This document shows, piece by piece, positions 7,117-14,885 of a stretch of DNA of 64,000 nucleotides; positions within the stretch are counted from its first letter, which is position 1; every line of letters begins with the position of its first letter. The notes under the pieces are model-generated. The model had not been told where the DNA came from. It was given only the letters and a program-made list of their open reading frames with translations, and made no database searches. The stretch spans positions 124,001 to 188,000 of the forward strand of contig NZ_FWXF01000002.1 of assembly GCF_900176285.1 (NCBI RefSeq), in the 5' to 3' direction. The translations under genes and the position numbers were made by a program. The stretch comes from Desulfacinum hydrothermale DSM 13146 (lineage in GTDB: Bacteria; Desulfobacterota; Syntrophobacteria; Syntrophobacterales; DSM-9756).

Positions 7117-9042
7117 TCATCCATTCTTGGTTTCACGAAGCCTTCGCACGTCTCCGACCCGGATGGTCACCCGCTGTCCGTCGAAGTATTCCAGCAGCGG
7201 GATGGTGTATTTGCGGCTGGCCTGAGTCATTTCCTTGAACTGGGCGGCCGAAATCTCTTGATGTTCCTTGAGGAATCCCACCAGCCTTTCTTTGAGGTCT
7301 TCAATGGCCTTGCGGTGAAAGAAGAGGTCTTCTTTCACCTTGACCAAGGTCTTTTGGGCCAGCATCCATTCCAGCACATCTTTATGCTGGCGGCTGTTGC
7401 CGGGAAGGTCTTCCACCACAACCTTGAAAAACGGAGGCTGCAACCAGGCCTTCCTGTAGATTTCTTCAATGCAGTCCCGGATCTTTTTTTCATCATCGGT
7501 CAGATCCACTTTGTGGGAAGTGAGCCGGACCACCTCTTTTTCCTGCACCAACTCTCCGCGCTCCGACAATTGCCGAAACACATAGCCCAGGAGCTTGGGA
7601 TCGATGGGCCGTTCCATCTGAGCCGACACCTCTTCTTTGGGCATACCCGCCTTCAAGGGGTTCTTTCGGTGGTAGGCGTCCAGAACCTTCAAGAGGTCTG
7701 TTTCCACCGCCCGGAGCACGTCCGGATGGATGTAGCGGCGACTTTCCTTGTCGTAGAGAAGGACGGCCTTTTGGCTCACCAGCCTGGCCAGGTTGTCTCG
7801 GAAGGCCTTTCCCATCACGTTGGAACGGATCTTGAGTTCCGCTTCCGACACGCCGGTCCATCCGGCATCCAGCACATGCCACAAAAGGATCTCGCTTTCC
7901 GATCCAGACTGCAGCAAGCCAAGGGACGCGGCGGCCTGAGCCTTGTCCTTTCCTTTGTGCTTTTTGGGCACCGGATGCAGAATCTCACCGCCGCCCAGGG
8001 TGCGGATGGGCGAATAGGAGCGCAGGACGAACCGATCTCCCCGAAGAACCGCCAGAGGGCGATCCAGGCGCACTTGAGCGAAGGCGGATTCACCGGGGGA
8101 AAGTTCCTGGCGATCCAGAAGGATCAACGTGGCCACCGTCTCCATGGTTCCGGTGTGGAATCGAATCTTTTGGCGGTCCTTCAAGGGCTTGGGAGCGCTG
8201 GGGAGCAGGTCCAATGAAACATCCAGCATGTAGCTGGGAAGCAAGGAATCCGGTGTCGCCAGCACCTCGCCCCTCTGAACGGTCTCCCGGTCCACGCCTT
8301 GCAAGTTGATGGCCGTCCGTTGGCCGGGAAAGACCTCCTGCACGTCCTGGTTGTGGACTTGGAGGCCGCGCACCTTCGTTTTGATCCCCGACGGATAGAT
8401 GGTGACCGGATCCCCCACCCGCAGCTTTCCGGACAGGCTGGTTCCCGTCACCACCGTGCCGAACCCGCGCATGGTGAAGACCCGATCGATGGAAAGGCGG
8501 AACGGACCCGCTTGGCTCCGACCCGGCACCTGGGCCACCTTCTCCAAGAGGACCTTCTTGAGCTCGTCCATCCCCTCGCCGGTGACGGCGGAAACCTTCA
8601 CCACGGAAGCGCCGTCCAGGAAGGTGCCCTGGAGAAACTCCCGGACGTCCTCCTCCACCATGTCGATCCAGTCGGGGTCGTCCACCATGTCGATCTTGGT
8701 GAGCACCACCAGCCCTTCCTTCACGCGTAGCAACTGGCAGATTTCCAGGTGCTCGCGCGTTTGGGGCATCACCCCTTCGTCGGCGGCCACCACCAGCGCC
8801 ACCAGATCGATCCCGGAGGCTCCCGCCACCATGTGCTTGACAAAACGTTCATGGCCCGGAACGTCCACGATCCCCAAGCGGCTTCCGTCCGGAAGATCCA
8901 GGTAGGCGAAACCCAGCTCAATGGTTATCCCCCGCTGTTTTTCCTCCTTCAATCGGTCGGTATCGATTCCCGTCAGGGCACGGATAAGGGAGGTCTTTCC
9001 GTGGTCAATGTGTCCCGCCGTCCCGAGGACCACCTGATTCAT
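7117..9042 (-). CDS. selB: Selenocysteine-specific elongation factor SelB
   Basis: GTPase that carries selenocysteyl-tRNA to the ribosome at UGA codons marked by a SECIS hairpin. The 641 residues hold an EF-Tu-like GTPase (G1 GHIDHGKT at 10-17, G3 DVPGHE near 60, G4 TKID), two beta-barrel domains and a C-terminal half of winged-helix repeats that bind the SECIS. Length agrees with bacterial SelB. It predicts that selenoproteins are made by this organism. selA, selC (tRNA-Sec) and selD are not in the window; I looked for selC in the flanking gap and did not see it. First gene of a minus-strand group with the Dabb gene. Confidence 0.96.
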   Translation of the reverse strand: MNQVVLGTAGHIDHGKTSLIRALTGIDTDRLKEEKQRGITIELGFAYLDLPDGSRLGIVDVPGHERFVKHMVAGASGIDLVALVVAADEGVMPQTREHLEICQLLRVKEGLVVLTKIDMVDDPDWIDMVEEDVREFLQGTFLDGASVVKVSAVTGEGMDELKKVLLEKVAQVPGRSQAGPFRLSIDRVFTMRGFGTVVTGTSLSGKLRVGDPVTIYPSGIKTKVRGLQVHNQDVQEVFPGQRTAINLQGVDRETVQRGEVLATPDSLLPSYMLDVSLDLLPSAPKPLKDRQKIRFHTGTMETVATLILLDRQELSPGESAFAQVRLDRPLAVLRGDRFVLRSYSPIRTLGGGEILHPVPKKHKGKDKAQAAASLGLLQSGSESEILLWHVLDAGWTGVSEAELKIRSNVMGKAFRDNLARLVSQKAVLLYDKESRRYIHPDVLRAVETDLLKVLDAYHRKNPLKAGMPKEEVSAQMERPIDPKLLGYVFRQLSERGELVQEKEVVRLTSHKVDLTDDEKKIRDCIEEIYRKAWLQPPFFKVVVEDLPGNSRQHKDVLEWMLAQKTLVKVKEDLFFHRKAIEDLKERLVGFLKEHQEISAAQFKEMTQASRKYTIPLLEYFDGQRVTIRVGDVRRLRETKNG

Positions 9043-9428
9043 CGCCTGTCACCTCGCACTTGGAATCGCCTCATTTGTGGGCAGCCACGTGGGGCACAGT
9101 GTGCCACATCCCTTCCGGCGATTCAACGCCGCAACCCGGGCGCACTCTTCGGTCCGTCAGTCGGCGGCGGGATCTGGAGAGCCAGGCCGAAACCATGGCG
9201 ACAGGCCCCGCCGCCCTCAAGCGGCGTTCCGCCTTCCGCTGGACAGTGCGGGGAAAGCCCCTTGGACCGCCACCAACGCCTTGAGAAAAAGAAGGGCCCG
9301 TGATAGGCATGGAGCCCGTACGGCCGCCCCAACAGAAGGGGGCCTGGAGGCTGGCCACTGCTGGGAGTTCTTCACGGACACCTCCCAGGACCCGCCCCTT
9401 TCAAAGGTGACGATCAGATGGAGTGTTC
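9043..9428. other. 386-bp divergent gap between selB and mltG
   Basis: No supported gene or tRNA. A short imperfect inverted repeat lies at 9089-9109. Promoters for both flanking genes are expected here, but I could not point to a convincing -35/-10 or sigma-54 pair. Confidence 0.4.
9089..9109. promoter_or_regulatory. Inverted repeat upstream of selB
   Basis: GTGGGGCACA-G-TGTGCCACAT: ten-base arms around one base, 8 of 10 paired, with a perfect GCACA/TGTGC core. It lies 47 bp upstream of the selB start and has the form of an operator for a dimeric regulator; a hairpin is not possible at the very centre. Confidence 0.3.
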
Positions 9429-10466
9429 ATGCGACGGTTCGTTTGGTTGGCTTCTCTTTGGCTTCTTTTGGCTGTTGGATCCCTGGGCTTCCTGGAAGTC
9501 GTTCGGTTGTGGACCTTTTCCTTGACTCCCACCCCCAACCTGGCCCCCCTGGAGGTGGAGATCCAACAGGGAACCAACCCCAGGGCCATCGCGGCTCTCC
9601 TGGAAAGCCAGGGTGCTATTTCCGATGCCCGCCTCTTTTACTGGTACGCCCGCCTTCAGAAGGCCGCCGGAAGACTGCAGGCAGGCACCTATCGCTTTCC
9701 CCCCTTGCCTACTCCCCGCATCATTTTGGACGCCTTGGTTCACGGCAAGGTCATCTTCTACAAAATAACCATCCCAGAGGGATCCGGCCTCGAGGAGATC
9801 GCAGAGCTGCTGGAAGAAAAGGGCCTGGCCTCCCAGGCGGAGATTCTCAGGCTCTGCCATGACCCCGCATTTCTCGCATCCTTGGACCTTCAGGAAGCCC
9901 CCAGCCTGGAAGGTTACATTTTTCCCGAGACCTACCTTTTCAGAAAGAACACAAGCCCACAGAACATCCTGCGTCGCATGGTTCAGGAATTTTGGAGGCA
10001 CTTTCCCGAAAGCCGAAAGGAAAGGGCCCGTCAGCTGGGTATGAGTATCCATGCCGTCGTCACCCTGGCTTCCCTGATTGAAAAGGAGGCCATGGTGGAT
10101 AGGGAAAGGCCCGTGATTGCTTCGGTTTTCTACAACCGCCTCAAAAAAGGCATGCCTCTTCAAAGCGATCCCACGGCCGTCTACGATCTGAAATCGTTCC
10201 GCGGGCCCATCACACGAGAGCATCTGAAAAGAGAAAGCCCGTACAACACCTACCGTCACAAAGGTCTCCCCCCCGGGCCCATTTGCAGTCCGGGCGAAGA
10301 GTCGATCAGGGCGGCCCTCTATCCGGCGGAAACCTCCTATCTCTACTTTGTCAGTAACGGCGACGGCACCCATACCTTTTCCGCCCGCTACCGCGACCAC
10401 CAGCGGGCCGTCCGCCGATACAGGAATCACAAACAACAGTCCGTCCCACCCCCCGGGAAACATTGA
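9429..10466 (+). CDS. mltG: Endolytic peptidoglycan transglycosylase MltG
   Basis: Inner-membrane lytic transglycosylase that cuts nascent glycan strands and so sets their length. The 345 residues start with a membrane anchor (about 5-25), followed by a LysM-like region (about 40-110) and the YceG catalytic domain. The conserved SLIEKE with the catalytic Glu lies at 218-220, SVFYNRL and MPLQSDPT follow, and KGLPPGPICSPG is near the end, all hallmarks of the family. The ATG at 9429 has GGAG five bases upstream; an in-frame GTG six bases earlier is the only nearby alternative. It is followed 38 nt later by a nucleotidyltransferase gene, probably in one operon. Confidence 0.94.
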   Translation: MRRFVWLASLWLLLAVGSLGFLEVVRLWTFSLTPTPNLAPLEVEIQQGTNPRAIAALLESQGAISDARLFYWYARLQKAAGRLQAGTYRFPPLPTPRIILDALVHGKVIFYKITIPEGSGLEEIAELLEEKGLASQAEILRLCHDPAFLASLDLQEAPSLEGYIFPETYLFRKNTSPQNILRRMVQEFWRHFPESRKERARQLGMSIHAVVTLASLIEKEAMVDRERPVIASVFYNRLKKGMPLQSDPTAVYDLKSFRGPITREHLKRESPYNTYRHKGLPPGPICSPGEESIRAALYPAETSYLYFVSNGDGTHTFSARYRDHQRAVRRYRNHKQQSVPPPGKH

Positions 10467-10504
10467 AGTCTTCTGCCACATTCAACGGAGGTCGGTAGAG
10501 CGCC

Positions 10505-11332
10505 ATGACACACGCCAACGAGACACACCCCGTGACCAGTATCGTCTTCGCGGCCGGAAAGGGTTCCCGCATGCGAGGCTACTCGGGCAACAAGACCCTC
10601 CTGCCCCTGATTTCATCTGCTGCCAATCCATACGAGGGAGACCGCCCCCTGCTCGTGGAGGTGTTGGAAAACCTTCCTCCCGGGCCCAAAGGCATCGTGG
10701 TTCACCACCGTGCGGAGGATGTGCAAGAGGCCACGGCCGCCTATTCGTGCACCTATTGTTTTCAGCCGGAGACAAACGGCACCGGGGGCGCCCTGCTGGC
10801 CGCCCTGCCCTTCCTGGAATCGGTTGGAACGGAAGAGGTGATCATCACCATGGGCGACGTGCCGCTCATACGGCCGGAGACCTATCGGCGGCTTTTGAGA
10901 TCCCTCGGCCAGAGGCACTTGGCCGTCCTGGCCTTCGATCCCCGAGACCCGGCCCAGTACGGAAAGTTGGAAGTGGAGGGGGACCGGGTGCTTCGCATTG
11001 TGGAATGGAAGTATTGGCATGGCGAACAGGATCCAGAACGCAGGGCCCGGCTCAATCTGTGCAACGCCGGGGTGTATGGGGCCCGCCGCCGCCCCTTGCT
11101 GGAATGCCTTCGGGAATTGGAAAAGAATCCCCACGTGGTCGAAAAGGAGCGCGACGGGCGATGGGTTCAGATCCGGGAATACTTCCTGACCGACCTGGTG
11201 GAAATCATGAATCGGGCCGGTTATTCGGTGGGCCTTTGTCTGGCAGACGAAGAAGAAGTGCTCGGAGTGGATACGCCGGAAGCCCTGAAGCGGGCCCAAT
11301 CCATCTATGCCCAAAGGCGGGCGTCATCTTAG
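10505..11332 (+). CDS. GlmU-like sugar-phosphate nucleotidyltransferase
   Basis: A 275-residue NTP-transferase of the GlmU N-terminal type. The dinucleotide-binding loop reads FAAGKGSRMRG with a following Lys in GNKTLLPL; TNGTGGALLAA, ITMGDVPLI (metal-binding Asp) and LCNAGVYG follow in the expected order. The left-handed beta-helix acetyltransferase half of GlmU is absent, so this is not a complete GlmU. It probably transfers a nucleotide to a sugar phosphate, with UDP-GlcNAc-type chemistry most likely, but the substrate cannot be fixed from sequence. Its place directly after mltG suggests a cell-envelope role. Confidence 0.8.
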   Translation: MTHANETHPVTSIVFAAGKGSRMRGYSGNKTLLPLISSAANPYEGDRPLLVEVLENLPPGPKGIVVHHRAEDVQEATAAYSCTYCFQPETNGTGGALLAALPFLESVGTEEVIITMGDVPLIRPETYRRLLRSLGQRHLAVLAFDPRDPAQYGKLEVEGDRVLRIVEWKYWHGEQDPERRARLNLCNAGVYGARRRPLLECLRELEKNPHVVEKERDGRWVQIREYFLTDLVEIMNRAGYSVGLCLADEEEVLGVDTPEALKRAQSIYAQRRASS

Positions 11333-11333
11333 A

Positions 11334-11362
11334 TTGACCCCGGCCCGGACTTTCGCTATTGT
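11334..11362 (+). promoter_or_regulatory. Sigma-70 promoter of the acyl-CoA ligase gene
   Basis: TTGACC and TATTGT separated by 17 bp (5/6 and 4/6 matches to consensus). The -35 box starts two bases after the stop codon of the preceding gene. A transcript would start near 11369 and have a leader of about 85 nt. Confidence 0.6.
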
Positions 11363-11371
11363 GCATCTGTT

Positions 11372-11386
11372 CCCGGTTGGACCGGG
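11372..11386 (+). promoter_or_regulatory. Small leader hairpin before acyl-CoA ligase
   Basis: CCCGGT-TGG-ACCGGG, a perfect 6-bp stem at the very start of the predicted leader, followed by an A/T-rich run at 11391-11399. It could end read-through from the preceding gene weakly or protect the 5' end of the new transcript. Confidence 0.35.
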
Positions 11387-11455
11387 CGCCCATTATTTTG
11401 TTCCTTTCTTCCCACATTCCATCCACATCCAAGGTATCCGCACAAGGAGGGATCT

Positions 11456-13102
11456 ATGGCCGTGAAGCTCATCGACAAGACCCCATCGGCTTACGACTAC
11501 CCGCTTCTCATCAAGCAGCTCCTGCATCGGCCCATCCGATATGCGCCGGAGCAGGAGATCGTCTACCGGGATCTTTGCCGTTATACCTACCGGGATCTCT
11601 ATAAGAGAATCGGGCAGGCGGCCAACGCCCTCAAGGCCTTGGGCGTGGAGCCGGGATCCACCGTGGGCGTCATGGACTGGGACAGCCACCGCTATCTGGA
11701 GCTTTTCTACGCCGTGCCCATGATGGGGGCCATCCTCCACACCGTCAACATTCGCTTGTCCCCCGAACAGATCCTTTATACGGTCAACCATGCGGAAGAC
11801 GACGTGCTGCTGGTCCATGAAGACTTTTTGCCCATCGTGGAAGCCATCAAGGACCAGTTCCAGACGGTCAAAAAGATCGTGCTCCTGAAAGACTCGGAAA
11901 CCGCTCCCCAGACCGCCGTTCCTCTGGATGGTGAGTACGAGGAACTGCTTGCCGGGGCCGATGCGGACTACGACTTCCCCGACTTCGACGAAAACACCAA
12001 AGCGACCACCTTTTACACCACGGGCACCACGGGACTTCCCAAGGGCGTCTTCTTCAGCCACCGCCAGCTGGTAATGCACACCATCACCGTCATGGCGGCG
12101 GCCGGATCGTTGCATACCACAGCCACTTTCCGTTCCAACGACGTCTACATGCCCCTCACCCCCATGTTCCACGTGCATGCGTGGGGACTGCCCTATGTGG
12201 CCACCCAGCTGGGAGTGAAGCAGATCTACCCGGGCCGCTATGAACCCGCCATGATCATGAAGCTTCTGGTGACGGAAAAGGTGACCTTCTCCCACTGCGT
12301 GCCCACGATCCTGCACATGATTCTCACCAGTCCCGCCGCCAAAGAAGTGGATCTGTCCAACTGGAAGGTGATCATCGGCGGATCGGCTCTGACCAAGGGA
12401 TTGTGCAAGGCGGCCATGGATCGAGGCATAGACTTGATTACAGGCTACGGTATGTCCGAAACCTGCCCGGTGCTCACCCTGTCGCAACTCCAGCCCCATA
12501 TGCTGGATTGGTCCAAAGAAGACCAGATCCCCGTCCGATGCCGCACCGGCCAGCCCATCCCGCTGGTGAATCTGCAGATCATGAGCCCGGACGGCACCTT
12601 CCTGCCCCACGACGGCAAGAGCACCGGCGAAGTGGTGGTGCGGTCTCCATGGCTCACCCAGGGCTACTTCAAGGATCCCGAACGGGCCGAAGAGCTCTGG
12701 CAGGGCGGCTGGCTCCATACGGGCGACGTGGGCTATATCGACGAAACCGGCTATCTGCAGATCACGGATCGCATCAAGGACGTGATCAAGACGGGCGGCG
12801 AATGGATTTCCACCCTGGAGCTGGAAGACATTCTCATGCAGCACGAGGCGGTCAGTGAGGCGGCCGCCATCGCCGTGCCTGACGAAAAGTGGGGCGAACG
12901 GCCCATGGTGCTGGTGGTTTTGAAGGACGACTACAAGGGCAAGGTGAGCGAAGAGGACATCAAGGCCCACTTCATGGGTTTCGTGGAAGAAGGGGCCATC
13001 ACCAAATGGGCCGTTCCGGACCGGGTGGCCTTTTTGGATGCCCTGCCCAAGACCAGCGTGGGCAAGCTGGACAAGAAGGTTATGCGTCAGCAGTTCAGTT
13101 GA
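11456..13102 (+). CDS. Medium/long-chain fatty-acyl-CoA ligase
   Basis: AMP-forming acyl-CoA synthetase: activates a carboxylic acid to its acyl-adenylate and then the CoA thioester. The 548 residues contain the ATP-binding P-loop TTGTTGLPKG (188-197), the GYGMSETCP region, the adenylate-binding GWLHTGD and ITDRIKDVIKTGGEW, and the C-terminal catalytic lysine region KTSVGKLDKK. The ATG follows GGAGGG. It resembles the FadD-type ligases with DYPLLIKQLL openings common in sulfate reducers and syntrophs that oxidise fatty acids; chain length is not predictable. It has its own promoter and is followed by a strong hairpin, so it is probably monocistronic. Confidence 0.93.
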   Translation: MAVKLIDKTPSAYDYPLLIKQLLHRPIRYAPEQEIVYRDLCRYTYRDLYKRIGQAANALKALGVEPGSTVGVMDWDSHRYLELFYAVPMMGAILHTVNIRLSPEQILYTVNHAEDDVLLVHEDFLPIVEAIKDQFQTVKKIVLLKDSETAPQTAVPLDGEYEELLAGADADYDFPDFDENTKATTFYTTGTTGLPKGVFFSHRQLVMHTITVMAAAGSLHTTATFRSNDVYMPLTPMFHVHAWGLPYVATQLGVKQIYPGRYEPAMIMKLLVTEKVTFSHCVPTILHMILTSPAAKEVDLSNWKVIIGGSALTKGLCKAAMDRGIDLITGYGMSETCPVLTLSQLQPHMLDWSKEDQIPVRCRTGQPIPLVNLQIMSPDGTFLPHDGKSTGEVVVRSPWLTQGYFKDPERAEELWQGGWLHTGDVGYIDETGYLQITDRIKDVIKTGGEWISTLELEDILMQHEAVSEAAAIAVPDEKWGERPMVLVVLKDDYKGKVSEEDIKAHFMGFVEEGAITKWAVPDRVAFLDALPKTSVGKLDKKVMRQQFS

Positions 13103-13567
13103 CAGGTGACCTCCCTGGAGGGGCAACTCTAAAAGATGTCACAGCCCTAAAAGGCCAAGGAAATCACAGGCTGTTTCGAGCCACGGAAATCTAGCCCGCG
13201 GCTCGGAACCGACGCATCTTCCGTGAGGGCCGGCTTGGAGGCGATTGGGATCGCCGCCAAGCCGGCCTTCCTCATGCCCTCCGCCAAGCTCATGGAAAAC
13301 CGCTGGGCCATGTGGAATCCCACTCCCCCGGCGCCTGCGAGGATCCTTTTTAAGCCGAGAACCCCATATCAGAAAGCGTGTTCGAAAAGAGACTGCCGGA
13401 TAGCAGGCCGCGCTGGACGCACCTTCTCATGGGCCTGATGGGACCGCACGGCGTCGAGGAAACTTGATCCCTGCCGCCCCGCTGCGTTCACCTAGCCCAT
13501 TGCGCCCCGGCCGCTCTTGTGATAGAAGCTTTCATTGTGAAAATGGGCATTAAAGGAGGGACAAAGA
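13103..13567. other. 465-bp gap after acyl-CoA ligase
   Basis: No supported gene. It contains one strong hairpin (13228-13267). The single longer open frame across it (13223-13438) has no ribosome binding site and a composition unlike a protein. Confidence 0.5.
13228..13267 (+). terminator. Strong 17-bp hairpin after acyl-CoA ligase
   Basis: GGCCGGCTTGG pairs with CCAAGCCGGCC, and inside it GGCGAT pairs with ATCGCC, around a TGGG loop and one A/G mismatch. It lies 126 nt after the acyl-CoA ligase stop. Only TTCCTC follows rather than a T-run, so termination may be partial, or the hairpin may stabilise the 3' end of the mRNA. Confidence 0.5.
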
Positions 13568-13756
13568 ATGTCGAACTGGGCGTGGCGTATCGGCATGTTG
13601 GTAGTGGGAGGCGTACCGGCCATCATCGGCGGCGGCCTTTTCTGGCATTTGTTCGAAAAGTGGACGGCGGTCATCGTCTGGGAGATTGTGCTCCTTTTCA
13701 TCTTGAGCCTCATCATCTCCAAAGGGGATAAGCGGGGACAGGAAGCCGGCCACTAG
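13568..13756 (+). CDS. Small two-helix membrane protein, unknown function
   Basis: A 62-residue protein preceded by AAAGGAGGG, one of the strongest ribosome binding sites in this stretch. Two hydrophobic segments (about residues 6-24 and 31-51) with a short WHLFEKW turn make a hairpin membrane protein with a charged C-terminus. I recognise no family. It stands alone between the acyl-CoA ligase and a Cys-rich protein, followed by an imperfect hairpin. The ribosome binding site and clean hydrophobic pattern are the evidence that it is real. Confidence 0.65.
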   Translation: MSNWAWRIGMLVVGGVPAIIGGGLFWHLFEKWTAVIVWEIVLLFILSLIISKGDKRGQEAGH

Positions 13757-13771
13757 CCAGGGCATCGACCC

Positions 13772-13811
13772 CCATCGCGGAAGGCACGGGGCTCGTGTCC
13801 TTTTGCGATGG
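13772..13811 (+). terminator. Imperfect long hairpin after small membrane protein
   Basis: CCATCGC at 13772-13778 pairs with GCGATGG at 13805-13811, and the inner arms GGAAGG-CACG and CGTG-TCCTTT pair with one bulge. It lies 15 nt after the stop codon. There is no T-run after it, so it is a probable 3'-end structure rather than a proven terminator. Confidence 0.4.
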
Positions 13812-13940
13812 TGGCCCATCGATGGCGGGGACGGCCCAATCCCGGCCGTATGAGCGGAGCCCGTGCCCTGCTGGAAACATCCGAAGCCCCGGGTGTCCGG
13901 CCTGTCCAGTCTTCAGGATTGCCGCACAGGAGGCGCACGC

Positions 13941-14144
13941 ATGGAGTGCAAGAAGGAAAAGAATCTGACTTCCTGCAACTGTACCTACGAGCCGTGTTCC
14001 AGAAAGGGCATGTGCTGTGAATGCCTCCAGTACCATCTCAAAAGTCGGCAATTGCCGGCTTGCTGCTTCCCGGCGGATGCCGAAAGGACCTACGATCGGT
14101 CCTTTGAGCACTTCGCCCGTCTGGTTCAGCAAAAGAAGGTTTAA
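13941..14144 (+). CDS. Small Cys-rich protein, DUF6485-like
   Basis: A 67-residue protein starting at the ATG after CAGGAGG. It has eight cysteines, in MECKKEKNLTSC, NCTYEPCSRKGMCCECL and LPACCFP, and a helical C-terminus beginning AERTYDRSF. The pattern fits the DUF6485 group of small cysteine-rich proteins found in strict anaerobes, which probably bind zinc or an iron-sulfur cluster. Function is unknown. It is convergent with another Cys-rich protein gene; the two share a terminator hairpin. Confidence 0.75.
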   Translation: MECKKEKNLTSCNCTYEPCSRKGMCCECLQYHLKSRQLPACCFPADAERTYDRSFEHFARLVQQKKV

Positions 14145-14155
14145 GCCGACCTGAC

Positions 14156-14788
14156 TCAGTTGGGCTTCCAAAGCCCCGCCTCCTTTTTCACCAGAAGGAG
14201 GCCGGGGCTTTTGTGAAAATACATGTGCCGGGAATCCACCCCCAGGCGAAGAAACTGCGCCTCGATGTGGTCGAAAAGAACCGGGCGGTCCGGCCAGGTG
14301 AACTTCTTCTCTTCCTCCCGCAACGTTTCCAACAGGGCCTTGGCCTTCGGCCAGCGAAAAAAGATCTCCTCTTTGGCGTCGCTGCAGAAAAAAAGAGCGC
14401 AGGAAACGGGGCGCAGCGGGAGAATACACCCCTTGGGCCCCAGGTAGACGCATCGATCGGACCGGAAAGGAGACTCCAGGGCTTTCAAGATGCCGGCTTT
14501 GGCCTTTTCATCGGCCAGAAGCCAGGCGATGACCAGATCCGCAAAGAAGGTGATGATACTCTCGAAACTGCAACAGGCACTGCGTCCGCTGACAAAACAG
14601 GACTCCGCACACAACCGCGAAAAGTATTCCTCTTGAAAGGCGTCCACCCGGGCCCGGAAATCCAGGTAGGGCTGGATGTCCCGGTGCAGCGCCTCCACCT
14701 CTTCTTTGCACATGCGCGCAAGGCCCGCTGCGATGGCCTCCAGGCTGTTCCTCTGTTCCGCGTTGTATTCGCTCACAACTACTTCCAC
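14156..14788 (-). CDS. Cys-rich protein, putative metal-cluster binder
   Basis: A 210-residue soluble protein I cannot assign to a named family with confidence. An N-terminal helical region is followed by CAESCFVSGRSACC (about residues 59-72), and later by CVYLGPKGCILPLRPVSCALFFC (C at about 117, 125, 133 and 138, quoted here in pieces: CVYLGPKGC, RPVSCALFFC). Eight clustered cysteines with GPKGC resemble YkgJ-type metal-binding proteins, so an Fe-S or zinc site is likely. The last 19 codons double as the stem of the terminator shared with the convergent gene. The ATG at 14786-14788 has only a weak ribosome binding site. Confidence 0.65.
   Translation of the reverse strand: MEVVVSEYNAEQRNSLEAIAAGLARMCKEEVEALHRDIQPYLDFRARVDAFQEEYFSRLCAESCFVSGRSACCSFESIITFFADLVIAWLLADEKAKAGILKALESPFRSDRCVYLGPKGCILPLRPVSCALFFCSDAKEEIFFRWPKAKALLETLREEEKKFTWPDRPVLFDHIEAQFLRLGVDSRHMYFHKSPGLLLVKKEAGLWKPN
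14170..14212. terminator. Bidirectional terminator overlapping a coding 3' end
   Basis: AAAGCCCCGCCTCCTT (14170-14185) pairs with AAGGAGGCCGGGGCTTT (14195-14211) with one bulged G, about 16 bp, and is followed on the plus strand by TTTT. It ends transcription from 13941-14144. It lies wholly inside the last codons of the convergent minus-strand gene, whose sequence is therefore constrained in both senses. Confidence 0.75.
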
Positions 14789-14885
14789 CCCTGACGACCG
14801 GAGTTTCCCAAAGACATTGCCAATCCCCCCAACCGGAGCCCCCCGATCCGCCGAGCCCCAAGGCTTTCCCCTGGCTTACGGGACC

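Noticed and set aside
9043-9428. Possible tRNA-Sec gene (selC) beside selB
   Set aside because: No cloverleaf, T-loop or long variable arm could be found on either strand.
11393-13126. 577-codon open frame antisense to the acyl-CoA ligase
   Set aside because: Its His/Gly/Gln-rich sequence resembles no protein and mirrors the codon pattern of the opposite, clearly real gene; long antisense frames are expected at this GC content.
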